Source: CAZEVY01 sp964515555
Lineage (GTDB): Bacteria > Acidobacteriota > Terriglobia > Bryobacterales > Bryobacteraceae
Length of the DNA stretch: 64,000 nucleotides
NCBI GenBank assembly: GCA_964515555.1
Contig: CAZEVY010000012.1
Span: forward strand, 24,323-88,322
Reading direction: 5' to 3'
The position numbers and the translations under genes were made by a program. Numbering within the stretch: position 1 is the first letter of the stretch; each line of letters begins with the position of its first letter. Below the pieces are notes generated by a model. It did no database searches, was not told the origin of the DNA, and worked only from the letters and a program-made list of their open reading frames with translations. This document shows positions 19,096 through 28,593 of the stretch, piece after piece.

Positions 19096-21564
19096 ATGCG
19101 ATTCGCCAGGTTTCTCGCGCTCGCTGCCGGCCTCGCCGTCATCGGCCAGCAGAAGTTCGACCTCACCATCGACAACATCATGCGCGGGCCGGAGCTGACC
19201 GGCTACGAGCCGTCGCAGGTGCGCTGGTCGGGCGACAGCCAGAGAGTCTACTTCCGGTGGAAGCTCGCCGGCGACCCTCGCGACAAGGACCCCGACACCT
19301 ACGTTGTTGGCCGCGACGGCGCCGGCCTCCGCAAGCTCACCGAGGACGAGGCGAAGCTCGCGCCCCCGCTCACGGGACATCGCACCCGCGACCGGCGCAG
19401 GATGGTCTACAACCTGCGCGGCGACATCCATATCTACGACTTCGACACCGACAAATCGCGACAGTTGACCAAGACCTCCGACAACGAAGGCGACCCCCGC
19501 TTCCTGGCCGACGGCAAGCGCGTCTCGTTCGTCCGCAGCAATAACCTCTACGTCATGGCGCTCGAAACCGGATTGCTCGAGCAGATCACCGATATCCGCG
19601 CGGCAGGCGGAGGCGCGGCGGCCCCGGCCGGACCGGCCGCGTTCGGCGGAATCGGCGGGTTCGGAGGCGGACGCGGGCAGGGAGGGCGCGGCCTCGGCCC
19701 GCCCACGGCCACCGGCGGCGACACCCAGCAGCAGCGCGGCACCGAAAGCCAGGAGTTCCTGAAGAAGGAGGAGCGCGAGCTCCTCGAAGTCGTGCGCGAC
19801 CGGGCGAAGCGCCGCGAGGAGCAGGAGGCGAAGAACAAGAAGGAGCAGACCAGGAAGCCGTTCCAGCTACAGGCGCGGCAGTCGGTCGCCCGCCTCGAGC
19901 TGACGCCCGACGAGAAGCACGTCATCGCCACCGTGGTCGAATCCGCCGAAGGCTCCAAGCCGACCACGGTGCCGAACTTCGTCACCGAGTCGGCCTACAC
20001 GGAGAATCTCAACACGCGCGCCAAGGTCGGCGACTCGCAGGCTCGGCCGCGCACAGCGATCCTTGCCGCCGACACCGGCGAAGTGAAATGGCTCGACCAC
20101 GGGCAGAAGGAAGCCGCCCCGCCGGCCCCGGAGCGGAAATCCGATGGCGGCGCCGATATCACCGGTCCGCCGCGCGGACGCCCGCAGGGTCCCGTGGACC
20201 GTCCCATCGCGATGTCGCCCCTGGCCTGGTCCGACGACGGTAAGCGCGCCGCCATGCTCGGCCGCTCGGCGGACAACAAGGACCGCTGGGTGTTCGCGCT
20301 CGACGTGGAGTCGGCCAAGGCGCGCGTGCTGTTCACGCTGCGCGACGAGGCCTGGGTGGGCGGGCCGGGCGCGCAGACCCTCGGGTGGATCGACAACGAG
20401 ACGCTGTACTTCCAGTCCGAGCGCGACGGCTACTCGCACCTTTACGCCGTGAAGCATGAGGGCGGCGAGCCGCGCCAGCTAACCTCCGGCAAGTGGGAAG
20501 TGACCGACGTCGAGCTGTCGCGCGACAGGAGCCTCTTCTACCTGACGACCAGCGAGGAGCACGCCGGCGAGCGGCACCTTTACTCGATGCCGGCCACCGG
20601 CGGACAGCGCACGAAGATCACGCGCGCCGCGGGAAGCAATGAAGCCGTGCTCTCGCCCGACGAGAAGTCGCTCGCGGTGATTCACTCGTACTCGAACCGC
20701 CCGCCCGAGTTGTTTATCGCCGACAACCGGCCGAACGCGGAGCCGAAGAAGATCACCACCTCGCCGGCGCCGGAGTTTTTCGCCTATCCCTGGACCGATC
20801 CACCCATCGTCTACGTCCCGGCGCGCGACGGCGCGCAGGTTCCGGCGCGCATGTACAAGCCCAAGAACTGGAAGGCGGGCGGTCCGGCGGTGCTCTTCGT
20901 CCACGGCGCCGGGTACTTGCAGAACGTGCACCGCTGGTGGTCGAGCTACTCGCGCGAGTACATGTTCCATCACCTGCTGATGGAGCGCGGATTCCTGGTG
21001 CTCGACGTCGATTACCGCGGCTCGGCGGGCTACGGGCGCGACTGGCGCACGGGGATCTATCGCCACATGGGCGGCAAGGATCTCGACGACCACGTCGACG
21101 CGGCCAAGTTCCTCGTCGCGCGGCATGGCGTGAATCCCAGGAAGATCGGACTCTACGGCGGCAGCTACGGCGGCTTCATCACGCTGATGGCGCTGTTCAC
21201 GCAGCCGGACGTCTTCGCCGCCGGCGCCGCCTTGCGCCCGGTGACCGACTGGGCGCATTACAACCACGGCTACACGTCGAACATTCTGAACATCCCGCAG
21301 AAGGACGCCGAGGCCTACCGCAAATCGTCGCCCATCTACCACGCCGCGGGACTCAAGGGCGCGCTGCTGATCTGCCACGGCATGGTCGACGTCAACGTGC
21401 ACTTCCAGGACACGGTGCGGCTGGTGCAGAAGCTGATCGAGCTGCGCAAGGAGAATTGGGAGCTGGCGGTCTACCCCGTCGAGGACCACGGCTTCGTGCA
21501 GCCCTCCAGTTGGGCCGACGAGTACAAGCGCATCCTGAAGCTGTTCGAGAAGAACCTGCAGTAA
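19096..21564 (+). CDS. S9 family serine peptidase (prolyl oligopeptidase type)
   Basis: An 822-residue exported enzyme. The leader ends at AVIG|QQKFD. Residues about 20-530 form a beta-propeller of PD40/WD40-like blades (LAWSDDGKRAAMLGRS, HLYSMPATGGQRTKITR). The alpha/beta-hydrolase domain follows (about 570-822) with nucleophile Ser690 in GGSYGGF, Asp765 in HGMVDVNV and His798 in EDHGF, a complete triad. It should cleave peptides, probably after proline, in the periplasm or outside. Odd: between early propeller blades lies a Gly/Ala/Pro-rich stretch (about 168-215) and then a highly charged helix (about 216-255), absent from compact family members. The start is supported by the leaderless-type -10 at 19084. 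Confidence 0.92.
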   Translation: MRFARFLALAAGLAVIGQQKFDLTIDNIMRGPELTGYEPSQVRWSGDSQRVYFRWKLAGDPRDKDPDTYVVGRDGAGLRKLTEDEAKLAPPLTGHRTRDRRRMVYNLRGDIHIYDFDTDKSRQLTKTSDNEGDPRFLADGKRVSFVRSNNLYVMALETGLLEQITDIRAAGGGAAAPAGPAAFGGIGGFGGGRGQGGRGLGPPTATGGDTQQQRGTESQEFLKKEERELLEVVRDRAKRREEQEAKNKKEQTRKPFQLQARQSVARLELTPDEKHVIATVVESAEGSKPTTVPNFVTESAYTENLNTRAKVGDSQARPRTAILAADTGEVKWLDHGQKEAAPPAPERKSDGGADITGPPRGRPQGPVDRPIAMSPLAWSDDGKRAAMLGRSADNKDRWVFALDVESAKARVLFTLRDEAWVGGPGAQTLGWIDNETLYFQSERDGYSHLYAVKHEGGEPRQLTSGKWEVTDVELSRDRSLFYLTTSEEHAGERHLYSMPATGGQRTKITRAAGSNEAVLSPDEKSLAVIHSYSNRPPELFIADNRPNAEPKKITTSPAPEFFAYPWTDPPIVYVPARDGAQVPARMYKPKNWKAGGPAVLFVHGAGYLQNVHRWWSSYSREYMFHHLLMERGFLVLDVDYRGSAGYGRDWRTGIYRHMGGKDLDDHVDAAKFLVARHGVNPRKIGLYGGSYGGFITLMALFTQPDVFAAGAALRPVTDWAHYNHGYTSNILNIPQKDAEAYRKSSPIYHAAGLKGALLICHGMVDVNVHFQDTVRLVQKLIELRKENWELAVYPVEDHGFVQPSSWADEYKRILKLFEKNLQ

Positions 21565-21633
21565 GCATCGACGCCGCTCTACGCGAGCCAGATCATCAAA
21601 CTTCAGGTTGGACTCGAGCCCGACTGGGCAGTA

Positions 21634-22044
21634 TCAGCGGGGGCACAATACGGGAACCACCTGCCTGCTATGACGGCGATAGACGCGGAAGTCGGAATCC
21701 GTCGTGAGTATCAACGGATCGGCCAATGTCTCCGACATGCGCACCAAGCAGGCGTCAGCAAAACTCATCGGTACGTTTGCGTACTTTTGCAGGAACGCTA
21801 CCACCGCCTCCACGCTGTCGTCCAAATTGAACCCCGCGACCACTGCTCTCCGCGAAAGCATCGCGTTCAATCCAGGCGCGCCCTGTTCGCCAAGCAGATG
21901 GTACGCTTCCGACAGCACCGCCTCGCAGGTATACCAGGGCGGCGAATTCTCCGACGCCTTTTGGACCGCCCATTTATGGTGAAAGTCGCGGCGGCTAAGC
22001 ATCGCCACGAGAAAACCGGCGTCAACGAGCACGCTTCTTGCCAT
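21634..22044 (-). CDS. vapC: PIN-domain toxin, VapC-like
   Basis: A 136-residue PIN domain protein. Acidic residues expected to bind Mg/Mn are visible: Asp8 in VLVDAGFL, Glu in VLSEAYHLL, Asp in SFADACLV and Asp in LTTDSDFRVY. VapC toxins are RNases that cut tRNA or rRNA. The gene overlaps the end of a small ribbon-helix-helix gene by 23 nt in the usual antitoxin-first order, which makes a toxin-antitoxin pair very likely. Confidence 0.85.
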   Translation of the reverse strand: MARSVLVDAGFLVAMLSRRDFHHKWAVQKASENSPPWYTCEAVLSEAYHLLGEQGAPGLNAMLSRRAVVAGFNLDDSVEAVVAFLQKYANVPMSFADACLVRMSETLADPLILTTDSDFRVYRRHSRQVVPVLCPR

Positions 22045-22279
22045 AGCCCGTGGATTTCAAGTATCTCTTCCTTCTCCCGCTCATGTCGGCTGGCAAGCCG
22101 TCCGCCGAGCCGATCAGGTCGGCGATGAGGTTCAGCCGTGCGGACGAACTCGTCGTGGGTACAGCGCCGCGTTGCAAGCGTTCGCGCACAACATCCGACT
22201 TTGCACAATCGCGCTCGCGGGATTCCGCCTCGATTTCCCTCACCATCTGATCCGGAAGCCGCACCGTCAGGGATTTCAT
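22022..22279 (-). CDS. ribbon-helix-helix antitoxin of the PIN toxin
   Basis: An 85-residue basic protein. The N-terminus MKSLTVRLPDQMVREIEAES is a classic RHH (CopG/Arc-like) DNA-binding strand and helix; the C-terminal tail (GRRKRYLKSTGYGKKRAR) is basic and probably contacts the toxin. The ATG at 22279 is chosen because an RHH fold begins there and the promoter elements lie directly upstream; longer readings enter a region with no similarity. A perfect inverted repeat AGTGTA-A-TACACT lies 9-21 nt upstream and includes the likely -10, which fits autorepression. Confidence 0.8.
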   Translation of the reverse strand: MKSLTVRLPDQMVREIEAESRERDCAKSDVVRERLQRGAVPTTSSSARLNLIADLIGSADGLPADMSGRRKRYLKSTGYGKKRAR

Positions 22280-22287
22280 GCTTCTTG

Positions 22288-22300
22288 AGTGTAATACACT
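22288..22300 (-). promoter_or_regulatory. antitoxin operator: perfect inverted repeat over the -10
   Basis: AGTGTA and TACACT form a perfect 6-bp inverted repeat around one central base. On the minus strand TACACT can serve as the -10, ending 8 nt before the antitoxin ATG; TTGCTG 17 nt further upstream is a possible -35. A repressor bound here would block RNA polymerase, as in other vapBC operons. Confidence 0.6.
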
Positions 22301-22365
22301 GCCGTCATGCCAGCAAGACAATTTCAATACACCGCCGTGCTCAGCGCCTCTGGAGCCGGGCCGCC

Positions 22366-24696
22366 CTACTCCACCCTCAGCGCGACCACGGGGTCGACCC
22401 GCGAGGCCCGTCGCGCCGGTCCCACGCACGCCGCCATCGCCGCCGCCGCGAGCAAGGCCGCCATCGCCGCGTACGTCGCCGGGTCGGTCGGAGTTACGCC
22501 GTAGAGTATGCCGCCCAGCAGGCGCGTCAGCGCCGCCGCGCCCGCGGCGCCGATCATAACGCCGAGCCCCACCATCACGGCGCCGCGTCCGATCACCAGC
22601 CGCAACACGCCCCCCGACGGCGCGCCCAGCGCCATGCGAATCCCGAACTCGCGTGTGCCGAGCGCCACCAGGTACGAGACGACGCCGTAAATCCCGGCGA
22701 CCGCCAGCAGCACTCCCATGGCCGCGAACAGTCCCATCAGCCACGTGTACAGACGCTGGCTCGCCAGCGATTCGTCGATCACCGTTCTCATGCTCGCTAC
22801 GCGAAACACGGCGCGTCCCGGCAGCACCTCACCGATCGCCGACCGCACCGCGCCCGCCAGCGTCTCCGGCGCCGCGCCGCCGCGCACCACCAGCGTCGAT
22901 CCGTGTCTTCGAAGCTGCGCGAAATTCTGCGCCACCGTGTAGTAGGTCTCGGGCCGCGGCGGCTCCCGCAGCGAATTCTGCCGTACGTCGCGCGCCACGC
23001 CGATGATCAGCCCCCGGTCGGTGATGCGCCCCACCGCGTCTTCATTCGGGAACGCCTGCCGCGCCAGCGCTTCGTTGACGACGATGACCCTCGGCGCGCC
23101 CTCCCGGTCGGCCTCCGAGAAACCTCGTCCGCGCAGCAGCGGAACGCCCATCGCGCGGAAGTAGCCCGGCGTCACGTAGCGCAGCTCCGTCTGGAGAACG
23201 CCGCGGCCCGGAATCGTAATGCCGCCGGACCAGCCCGTCTCCTGCAAGGGCAGCAGCGAAATCAGCCCCGCTGCGCGCACCCCGGGAATCCGGGCCACTC
23301 GCTCCTCGATCGCGTTCGATTCCGCCGCCCCCGCGACCACCACGTGCGCCGTCAGAACGTTCTCGGGCCTCACGCCGGCGTTGGTGCGTTGAAGATTCAG
23401 GAACGTGCGGACCAGCAGTCCCGCCCCCGCCAGCAGCACGAACGCCAGCGCCACCTCGGCCACCACCAGCGCGCCGCGCACCGCCGACCGCACTCCGCGA
23501 TCCTTCATCGCCGCCGCGCCGCCGCGTGCGGCCGCCATCGCCGGCGCCAGTCCGAAGCCGATTCCCGTCGCTGCGCAGACCGCCAGCAGGAACGCGAACA
23601 CCCGCCAGTCGAGCCCGATCTCGACGGCGCGCGGGATCTGCGAGGCCGCCACCGCCGCCAGCGCGCGGCTTCCCCACACTCCGATCGCCAGTCCGGCCGC
23701 CCCGCCGGCGAACGCCAGCAGCACGCTCTCGGTGAGAAACTGGCGCGCGATTCTCGCGCGTCCGGCGCCCAGGGCCGCCCGCACCGCGATCTCCCGTCCG
23801 CGCGCGGCCGTGCGCGCCAGCAGCAGATTCGCCACGTTCACGCACGCCACCAGCAGAACCAGGCCCACCGCGCCCATCAACACCAGCAGGGAATGCCGCA
23901 CCGGGGCGCTCACCACGTCGCCGAGCGGCACGAGCCGCGCCTCGCGTCCACCCTCGCGCGCCGACTGCATGGCGCTGAGCTCCTGCCGCGCCGCCTCGAG
24001 CGACACGCCCGGCTTCAGGCGTCCCACCACCGCGTCCAGCCGGCCGTTGGGACGCGGCCGCAGGGCGGCGTGCGCGTCCCACGGAAGCCACAATCCAGTG
24101 GGAAGAGCCCGGTAGGGAAACTGAAAACTCTCCGGCATCGCGCCGATCAGCGTGAACGGCTGGCCGTCAAGCGTGATCGTGCGCCCGATGGCCGCCGGAT
24201 CGCCGCCGAACTGGGATTGCCAAAGGCCGTTGGAAATGACGGCGACGTTCAACGGATCGCCCGTCTGGAACGTGCGCCCGGCCGCCGCCGCGACGCCCAA
24301 CAGGTCGAACAACCCGCGCTCGGCCTGAACGGTCTGCACCTGTTCCGGCTCGCCCGCGCCCTGGAGATTGCGGCTGGAAGTGGTGTACGTGGCCATGCTC
24401 TCGAACAGCTTGCTGTGCGCCCTCCAGTCTTCGAGATCGCGCCAGATCACCGGGTCCTCGGGCCGCAAGGGGTCGCGATCGCGCACCTGCGTCTCGTAGA
24501 CCTGCACCAGGTTCTCCGGATGGGCGAACGGCAGCGGCCTCAGCAGCACGCCGCTCACGACACTGAAGATCGCGGTGTTGGCGCCGATGCCCAGGGCCAG
24601 CGTCGCCATCGCCGTCAGCGCGAAGCCCGGCGACTTGGCCCACCCGCGCAATGCGAAACGGATATCCTGAATCGTGCTTTCGGACCATCGCGTCAT
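22366..24696 (-). CDS. ADOP family ABC transporter permease (MacB-like)
   Basis: A 776-residue membrane protein with the duplicated MacB/FtsX plan: a first helix (FALTAMATLALGIGANTAIF), a large periplasmic MacB_PCD domain, three helices (about 270-390), a linker helix, a second periplasmic domain (about 425-630) and three more helices at the end. The N-terminus DIRFALRGWAKSPGF and the end ARRASRVDPVVALR are hallmarks of the acidobacterial duplicated orphan permease family (TIGR03434). These proteins lack a neighbouring ATPase, as here, and their partner and substrate are unknown. The ATG at 24696 leaves a 24-bp divergent spacer to the next gene. Confidence 0.92.
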   Translation of the reverse strand: MTRWSESTIQDIRFALRGWAKSPGFALTAMATLALGIGANTAIFSVVSGVLLRPLPFAHPENLVQVYETQVRDRDPLRPEDPVIWRDLEDWRAHSKLFESMATYTTSSRNLQGAGEPEQVQTVQAERGLFDLLGVAAAAGRTFQTGDPLNVAVISNGLWQSQFGGDPAAIGRTITLDGQPFTLIGAMPESFQFPYRALPTGLWLPWDAHAALRPRPNGRLDAVVGRLKPGVSLEAARQELSAMQSAREGGREARLVPLGDVVSAPVRHSLLVLMGAVGLVLLVACVNVANLLLARTAARGREIAVRAALGAGRARIARQFLTESVLLAFAGGAAGLAIGVWGSRALAAVAASQIPRAVEIGLDWRVFAFLLAVCAATGIGFGLAPAMAAARGGAAAMKDRGVRSAVRGALVVAEVALAFVLLAGAGLLVRTFLNLQRTNAGVRPENVLTAHVVVAGAAESNAIEERVARIPGVRAAGLISLLPLQETGWSGGITIPGRGVLQTELRYVTPGYFRAMGVPLLRGRGFSEADREGAPRVIVVNEALARQAFPNEDAVGRITDRGLIIGVARDVRQNSLREPPRPETYYTVAQNFAQLRRHGSTLVVRGGAAPETLAGAVRSAIGEVLPGRAVFRVASMRTVIDESLASQRLYTWLMGLFAAMGVLLAVAGIYGVVSYLVALGTREFGIRMALGAPSGGVLRLVIGRGAVMVGLGVMIGAAGAAALTRLLGGILYGVTPTDPATYAAMAALLAAAAMAACVGPARRASRVDPVVALRVE

Positions 24697-24720
24697 CGTC
24701 GAATCCGCTCCCGATTCATT

Positions 24721-26398
24721 ATGAGGGAATTCCTTCAGCGCCGCGTCCGCGAAGCGCGCGTGGGCGCAGCGCTCGCCGCCGACATGCTCGCCGCCGGCGG
24801 CTTGCGCCGGCCCGGCGCGGACTTCATGCTCGACGTTTTGAGGTCGCTCGGCTTCGAGTACCTGTTCGCCAACCCGGCGTCGAGCTTCGGCGGAACCCAT
24901 GAATCGCTCGTCAACCAGGGCGGCAACCGCGATCCCGGGTTCATCACCTGCACCCACGAGGAGATCTCGGTGGCCATGGCCGACGGCTACGCGCGCATCG
25001 CCGACGGCCGGCGCTGGTGCGCGCGCACGGAACCGTCGGATTACAGCATGCTTCGATGGGAATCTACAACGCCTTCTGCGACCGCACGCCCGTCTACGTC
25101 CTCATCGGCAACACCGCCGATGCCGCCGCCCGCCGCAACCGCTTCGAGTGGGTCCACAGCGCGCAGGACCCGGCCGCCATTGTGCGCGATTTCACCAAGT
25201 GGGACGATCAGCCGGCGTCGCTCGACCATTTCGCCGAATCCACCGTGCGCGCTTACGCGATCGCCATGACGCCGCCGCGTCAGCCCGTGGTCGTGGTGGC
25301 CGACACCGATCTCCAGCACCGGCGCGTGCCGGTCGGCTTCGAGGGCCATATCCCGCGGCTGGCCGTCCCCGCGCCCCCTGCCGGCGACCCGCGCGCCATC
25401 CGCGACGCCGCCCGCATGCTGGTCGCGGCCGAGAACCCTGTCATCGTCGCCGGACGCGCCGCCCACTCACCCGAGGGACTGCGGCTGCTGGTGGAACTGG
25501 CCGAGACGTTGCAGGCGGGCGTCGTCGATCAGTACTACCGCATGAACTTCCCGTCGCGGCATCCGCTCAACCAGTCGCGCACCGGTCGCGCAGCGGCCGG
25601 CGCCGCCGACGTGATCCTCGGCCTCGAAGTCGATGACTTCTTCGGCGTGCTCCACACCTTCAGCGGCCCCGTGCGGCCGGTGGCGCGCCCCACCGCGCGC
25701 GTGGGCGTGAAGCTGATCGGCATCGGGGCCTGGAAGCTGGCGCCCAAGAGCAACTACGGCGACGTGCAGCGCTACCAGCCGCTCGACATCGAGATGGCCG
25801 CCGACGTCGAGGCCACGTTGCCGGCTCTCATCGAGGCCGTGAAACGCGAGATCGGCGGACGCTCCCTCGCAACCCGCCGCTCGCGCTGGGCCGAAGCCAG
25901 CGCGAAGGCCCTCGAAGCCGATCGCGCGGCCAGCCGCCTCAATTGGGACGCGCGGCCGATCACTCCCGCCCGCCTGAGCGCCGAGATCGGCGAGGCGATT
26001 CGCGGCGAAGACTGGTCGCTGGTCTCGTTCGCCCGCCGCGTGAGTGACTGGCCGATGCGGCTCTGGGACTTCACCGCGCACCACCAGTTCATCGGCGCTC
26101 CTGGCGGCGAAGGCGTCGGTCACGTGGCCCCGTCGTCGGCCGGCGCGGCGCTCGCGAATCGCCGCCATGGACGCCTCAGCGTGTGCATCCAGACCGACGG
26201 CGACCTGCTGGCAGCGCCCGGCGTCTTGTGGACCTCGGCTCACCATCGCATCCCGCTGCTGACCGTGATGCACAATAACCGCGCCTACCACGAGGAAACC
26301 GTCCATTTGCGGCGCTCGGCCCGGCGATCGCGCGCGGCGTGGCGGCGGTGAAGGAAGGGCGGCCCTACCTCATCGACGCGGTGACACAGGGCCGCTAA
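24721..26398 (+). pseudogene. ThDP-dependent enzyme (acetolactate synthase-like), disrupted
   Basis: Three reading frames must be joined to recover the protein. The first (24721 to about 25015) gives the N-terminal pyrimidine-binding region (NPASSFGGTHESLVNQGG, CTHEEISVAMADGYARI, with the catalytic-type Glu). The second (from about 25017) continues HGTVGLQHASMGIYNAF through the central domain to the ThDP motif (TDGDLLAAPGVLWTSAHHR ... MHNNRAYHEE). The third (to 26398) gives the tail GVAAVKEGRPYLIDAVTQGR. A one-base-type frameshift lies near 25010-25017. Near 26310 the tail is joined directly to the NN motif, although relatives have roughly 45-50 residues between them, so a deletion is likely. 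Two lesions argue for a real pseudogene rather than a single base-call error. Confidence 0.8.
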
Positions 26399-26406
26399 CG
26401 CGCCCG

Positions 26407-28593
26407 TCAGCCGCGCCTGGCCTCGCGAAACGCCGTCACCCCGGCTCCCAGCAGCCCCGCAAGCGTCATCAAACCGCCCCACAACACCGAGTCCGGCCGA
26501 TACCGCATCTCGACGATGTGCGCGCCCCGCCCTACGACCACGCCGCGCAGCGCCGCGTAGACCTCGTGTATCTCCGCGGGCGCCCCGTCGACCGTGGCCC
26601 GCCATCCGGGAAACCACGTCTCGGCAAGCACCAGCATGCCGCGGCACGGCATATCGGCGAAAATCGTCGCGCGCCCCGACGTCCAGTCGACCAGCCGCAC
26701 GGCGTCCTCCCCTTCGCAGCGTTCGAGCGTCGGCGGATTGGCGGTCATCGGCGCCACCGCGCGAACGTCCACCGACCCGCCGCGGATGCGCTCGCCGATC
26801 TCCGCGGCCGAGGCGAAGCGCTCGGCGCGGTGCACGGCCCACACGCGCGGCAGCGTCCCGGCGCGCTCGTACACCTTCAGCCCGTTCGGATCCTCGAACA
26901 CCGGCGCCTGCCCCTCGACCGGCGGCTTGGTGGCCACCACGTAGCGCACGCCGAGCAGCTCGCGCATCTTCGGGTCGTGCGACTGGAGCGCGTTCACGTT
27001 GCGCGTCAGGCTCGCCAGGTAGCCGGACGAGACCTCGATTCCCGCGAAGTCGCCCATGTTCTGCGGCACGTCCGTGTTGTCGACGTCGACGCGGGCGGGC
27101 AGCGGTTGCGCGCGAATGAACGCCGCCGCTCCCCCCGTGCGAGCGAGACCCGCGATCGCCTTGGTCGCCTCCGCGTCGCTCACCGGGGCGAAGGAGAACG
27201 CCACCAGTCCGCTCAGTTCCACCAGCGTAATCGCGAACGCCGATGCCACAACCGTGCGCGCCCCGACGCGTCCCGCCGACCATCCCGCCAGCAGCGCCGC
27301 GAACACCATCGCCGCCATCGCCGCCACCGCGAAACTCGAGTTCGAATCCACCGGTCGGCCCGCCCCCAGCGCCAGGCCGGTAAGCAGCAGCATCGTCGCC
27401 GCGCCGAAGACCGCCAGCGCGCGCACCAGGCCGCGCGTCCAGTCGCCGGCGGCGGCCAGCGCCCGATCGAGGCCCATGGCCGCCAGCGGCGCGAGAAACA
27501 GGTTCACCGCGATTCCCGCCATCTGCGGCGTGCGGGCTTTCTCCACCCACGGGATCAGCGAATACAGGAGCCCGTGCAGAAACGTGTAGTTGCCCCAGGT
27601 GAACACCAGCGCGATCGCCGCGCCCGCCGCCATCACGCGCACCGGCGATTCGCTCCAGCCGCGCATCACGGCGATTGCCGTCAGCGTCACCGCGACGACG
27701 CCGGCGAACAGGCACAGGTGCATCTGGAATCCGGAAAACACCATCCCCAGCACGCCCGCGATCGACGCGCTGAACTGCGAATGCACCAGATACGGCACCT
27801 TCTCGCCCCAGCCGACCGGATCCGTCACGCCGACCCATCGCACCGAGAGCTGCCCGTACTCGATGGCCGGCAGCATTTGCAGTCCGCCGCACAGCAGCGT
27901 CGCGACGCCCATCGCGAGCGCCGCCGCCGCCGTTCGGACGCGATGCCCCCGCCCCGCCAGGAAGCGCCACAGCAGAATGCCGCCGGCGGCCAGCGCGACG
28001 AACACCGGCGCCTGGTGATGTCCGCTCAGCAGCGATATCCCGAGGAACGTACCCGCGAAGACGCCGCTCGCCACGGGCCGCTCGCCGCGCGCGATGCGCA
28101 TCGCGTACAACAGCACCAGAGGCGCCCAGGCCGCGCCGTTGAGCATCTGCGGCCAGTCGATCGTCCCCATGTAGCCGCCGAGTCCGAAGACGACGCCGCC
28201 GAAGATCGCCGCGCGGCGCGAGCACTTCAGGTCGCGGCACAGCAGGTAGGCGAACATCGCCGCCTGCCAGTGGATCAGCACGAAGTACCAGTTCAGGTGC
28301 GTGTGCCGCAGCCAGCCGTTGCGCGGCGGCAGCAGAAACAGGAGCCAGTTCGGCGGATAGGCTGCGCCCGGCTGCGCCTGCCCGATGAGCGGCTGCCCGG
28401 CCCAGTGATACGGGTCCCACAGCGGCGCGCGGCCCGCGCGCCACTCGCCCGCCTGAAACTGGTACCAGGGCAGGACCTGGTAGGCGAGGTCGTTTCCATC
28501 GAGCCACGTGTACTGACCGGAGAGCGTCAGGCGCCAGTAGAATCCCACGCAGATCAGCAGGAGGATCGCCGGCGCCGCCAGCCGCTGCTTCAT
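26407..28593 (-). CDS. YfhO family membrane protein, downstream copy
   Basis: A 728-residue protein with about twelve hydrophobic helices followed by an extracytoplasmic C-terminal domain and a last helix (SVLWGGLMTLAGLLGAGVTA). YfhO family marks are SGQYTWLDGNDLAYQ near residue 25, APLWDPYHWAGQPL near 60, LSGHHQAPVFV near 195 and ETWFPGWRATVDG near 660. These are GT-C-like proteins; in Firmicutes YfhO is needed for glycosylating teichoic acids, so polyprenyl-linked sugar transfer is a fair guess. It overlaps the upstream paralogue by 4 nt (ATGA). The start is fixed by that overlap; readings reaching 30636 are antisense artefacts over the neighbour. Confidence 0.82.
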   Translation of the reverse strand: MKQRLAAPAILLLICVGFYWRLTLSGQYTWLDGNDLAYQVLPWYQFQAGEWRAGRAPLWDPYHWAGQPLIGQAQPGAAYPPNWLLFLLPPRNGWLRHTHLNWYFVLIHWQAAMFAYLLCRDLKCSRRAAIFGGVVFGLGGYMGTIDWPQMLNGAAWAPLVLLYAMRIARGERPVASGVFAGTFLGISLLSGHHQAPVFVALAAGGILLWRFLAGRGHRVRTAAAALAMGVATLLCGGLQMLPAIEYGQLSVRWVGVTDPVGWGEKVPYLVHSQFSASIAGVLGMVFSGFQMHLCLFAGVVAVTLTAIAVMRGWSESPVRVMAAGAAIALVFTWGNYTFLHGLLYSLIPWVEKARTPQMAGIAVNLFLAPLAAMGLDRALAAAGDWTRGLVRALAVFGAATMLLLTGLALGAGRPVDSNSSFAVAAMAAMVFAALLAGWSAGRVGARTVVASAFAITLVELSGLVAFSFAPVSDAEATKAIAGLARTGGAAAFIRAQPLPARVDVDNTDVPQNMGDFAGIEVSSGYLASLTRNVNALQSHDPKMRELLGVRYVVATKPPVEGQAPVFEDPNGLKVYERAGTLPRVWAVHRAERFASAAEIGERIRGGSVDVRAVAPMTANPPTLERCEGEDAVRLVDWTSGRATIFADMPCRGMLVLAETWFPGWRATVDGAPAEIHEVYAALRGVVVGRGAHIVEMRYRPDSVLWGGLMTLAGLLGAGVTAFREARRG

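Noticed and set aside
22138..25269. A 1,043-codon plus-strand open frame
   Set aside because: It is the antisense shadow of the ADOP permease in GC-rich DNA; its product is Arg/His-rich with no family pattern. Only its last part (from 24721) coincides with a real gene start.
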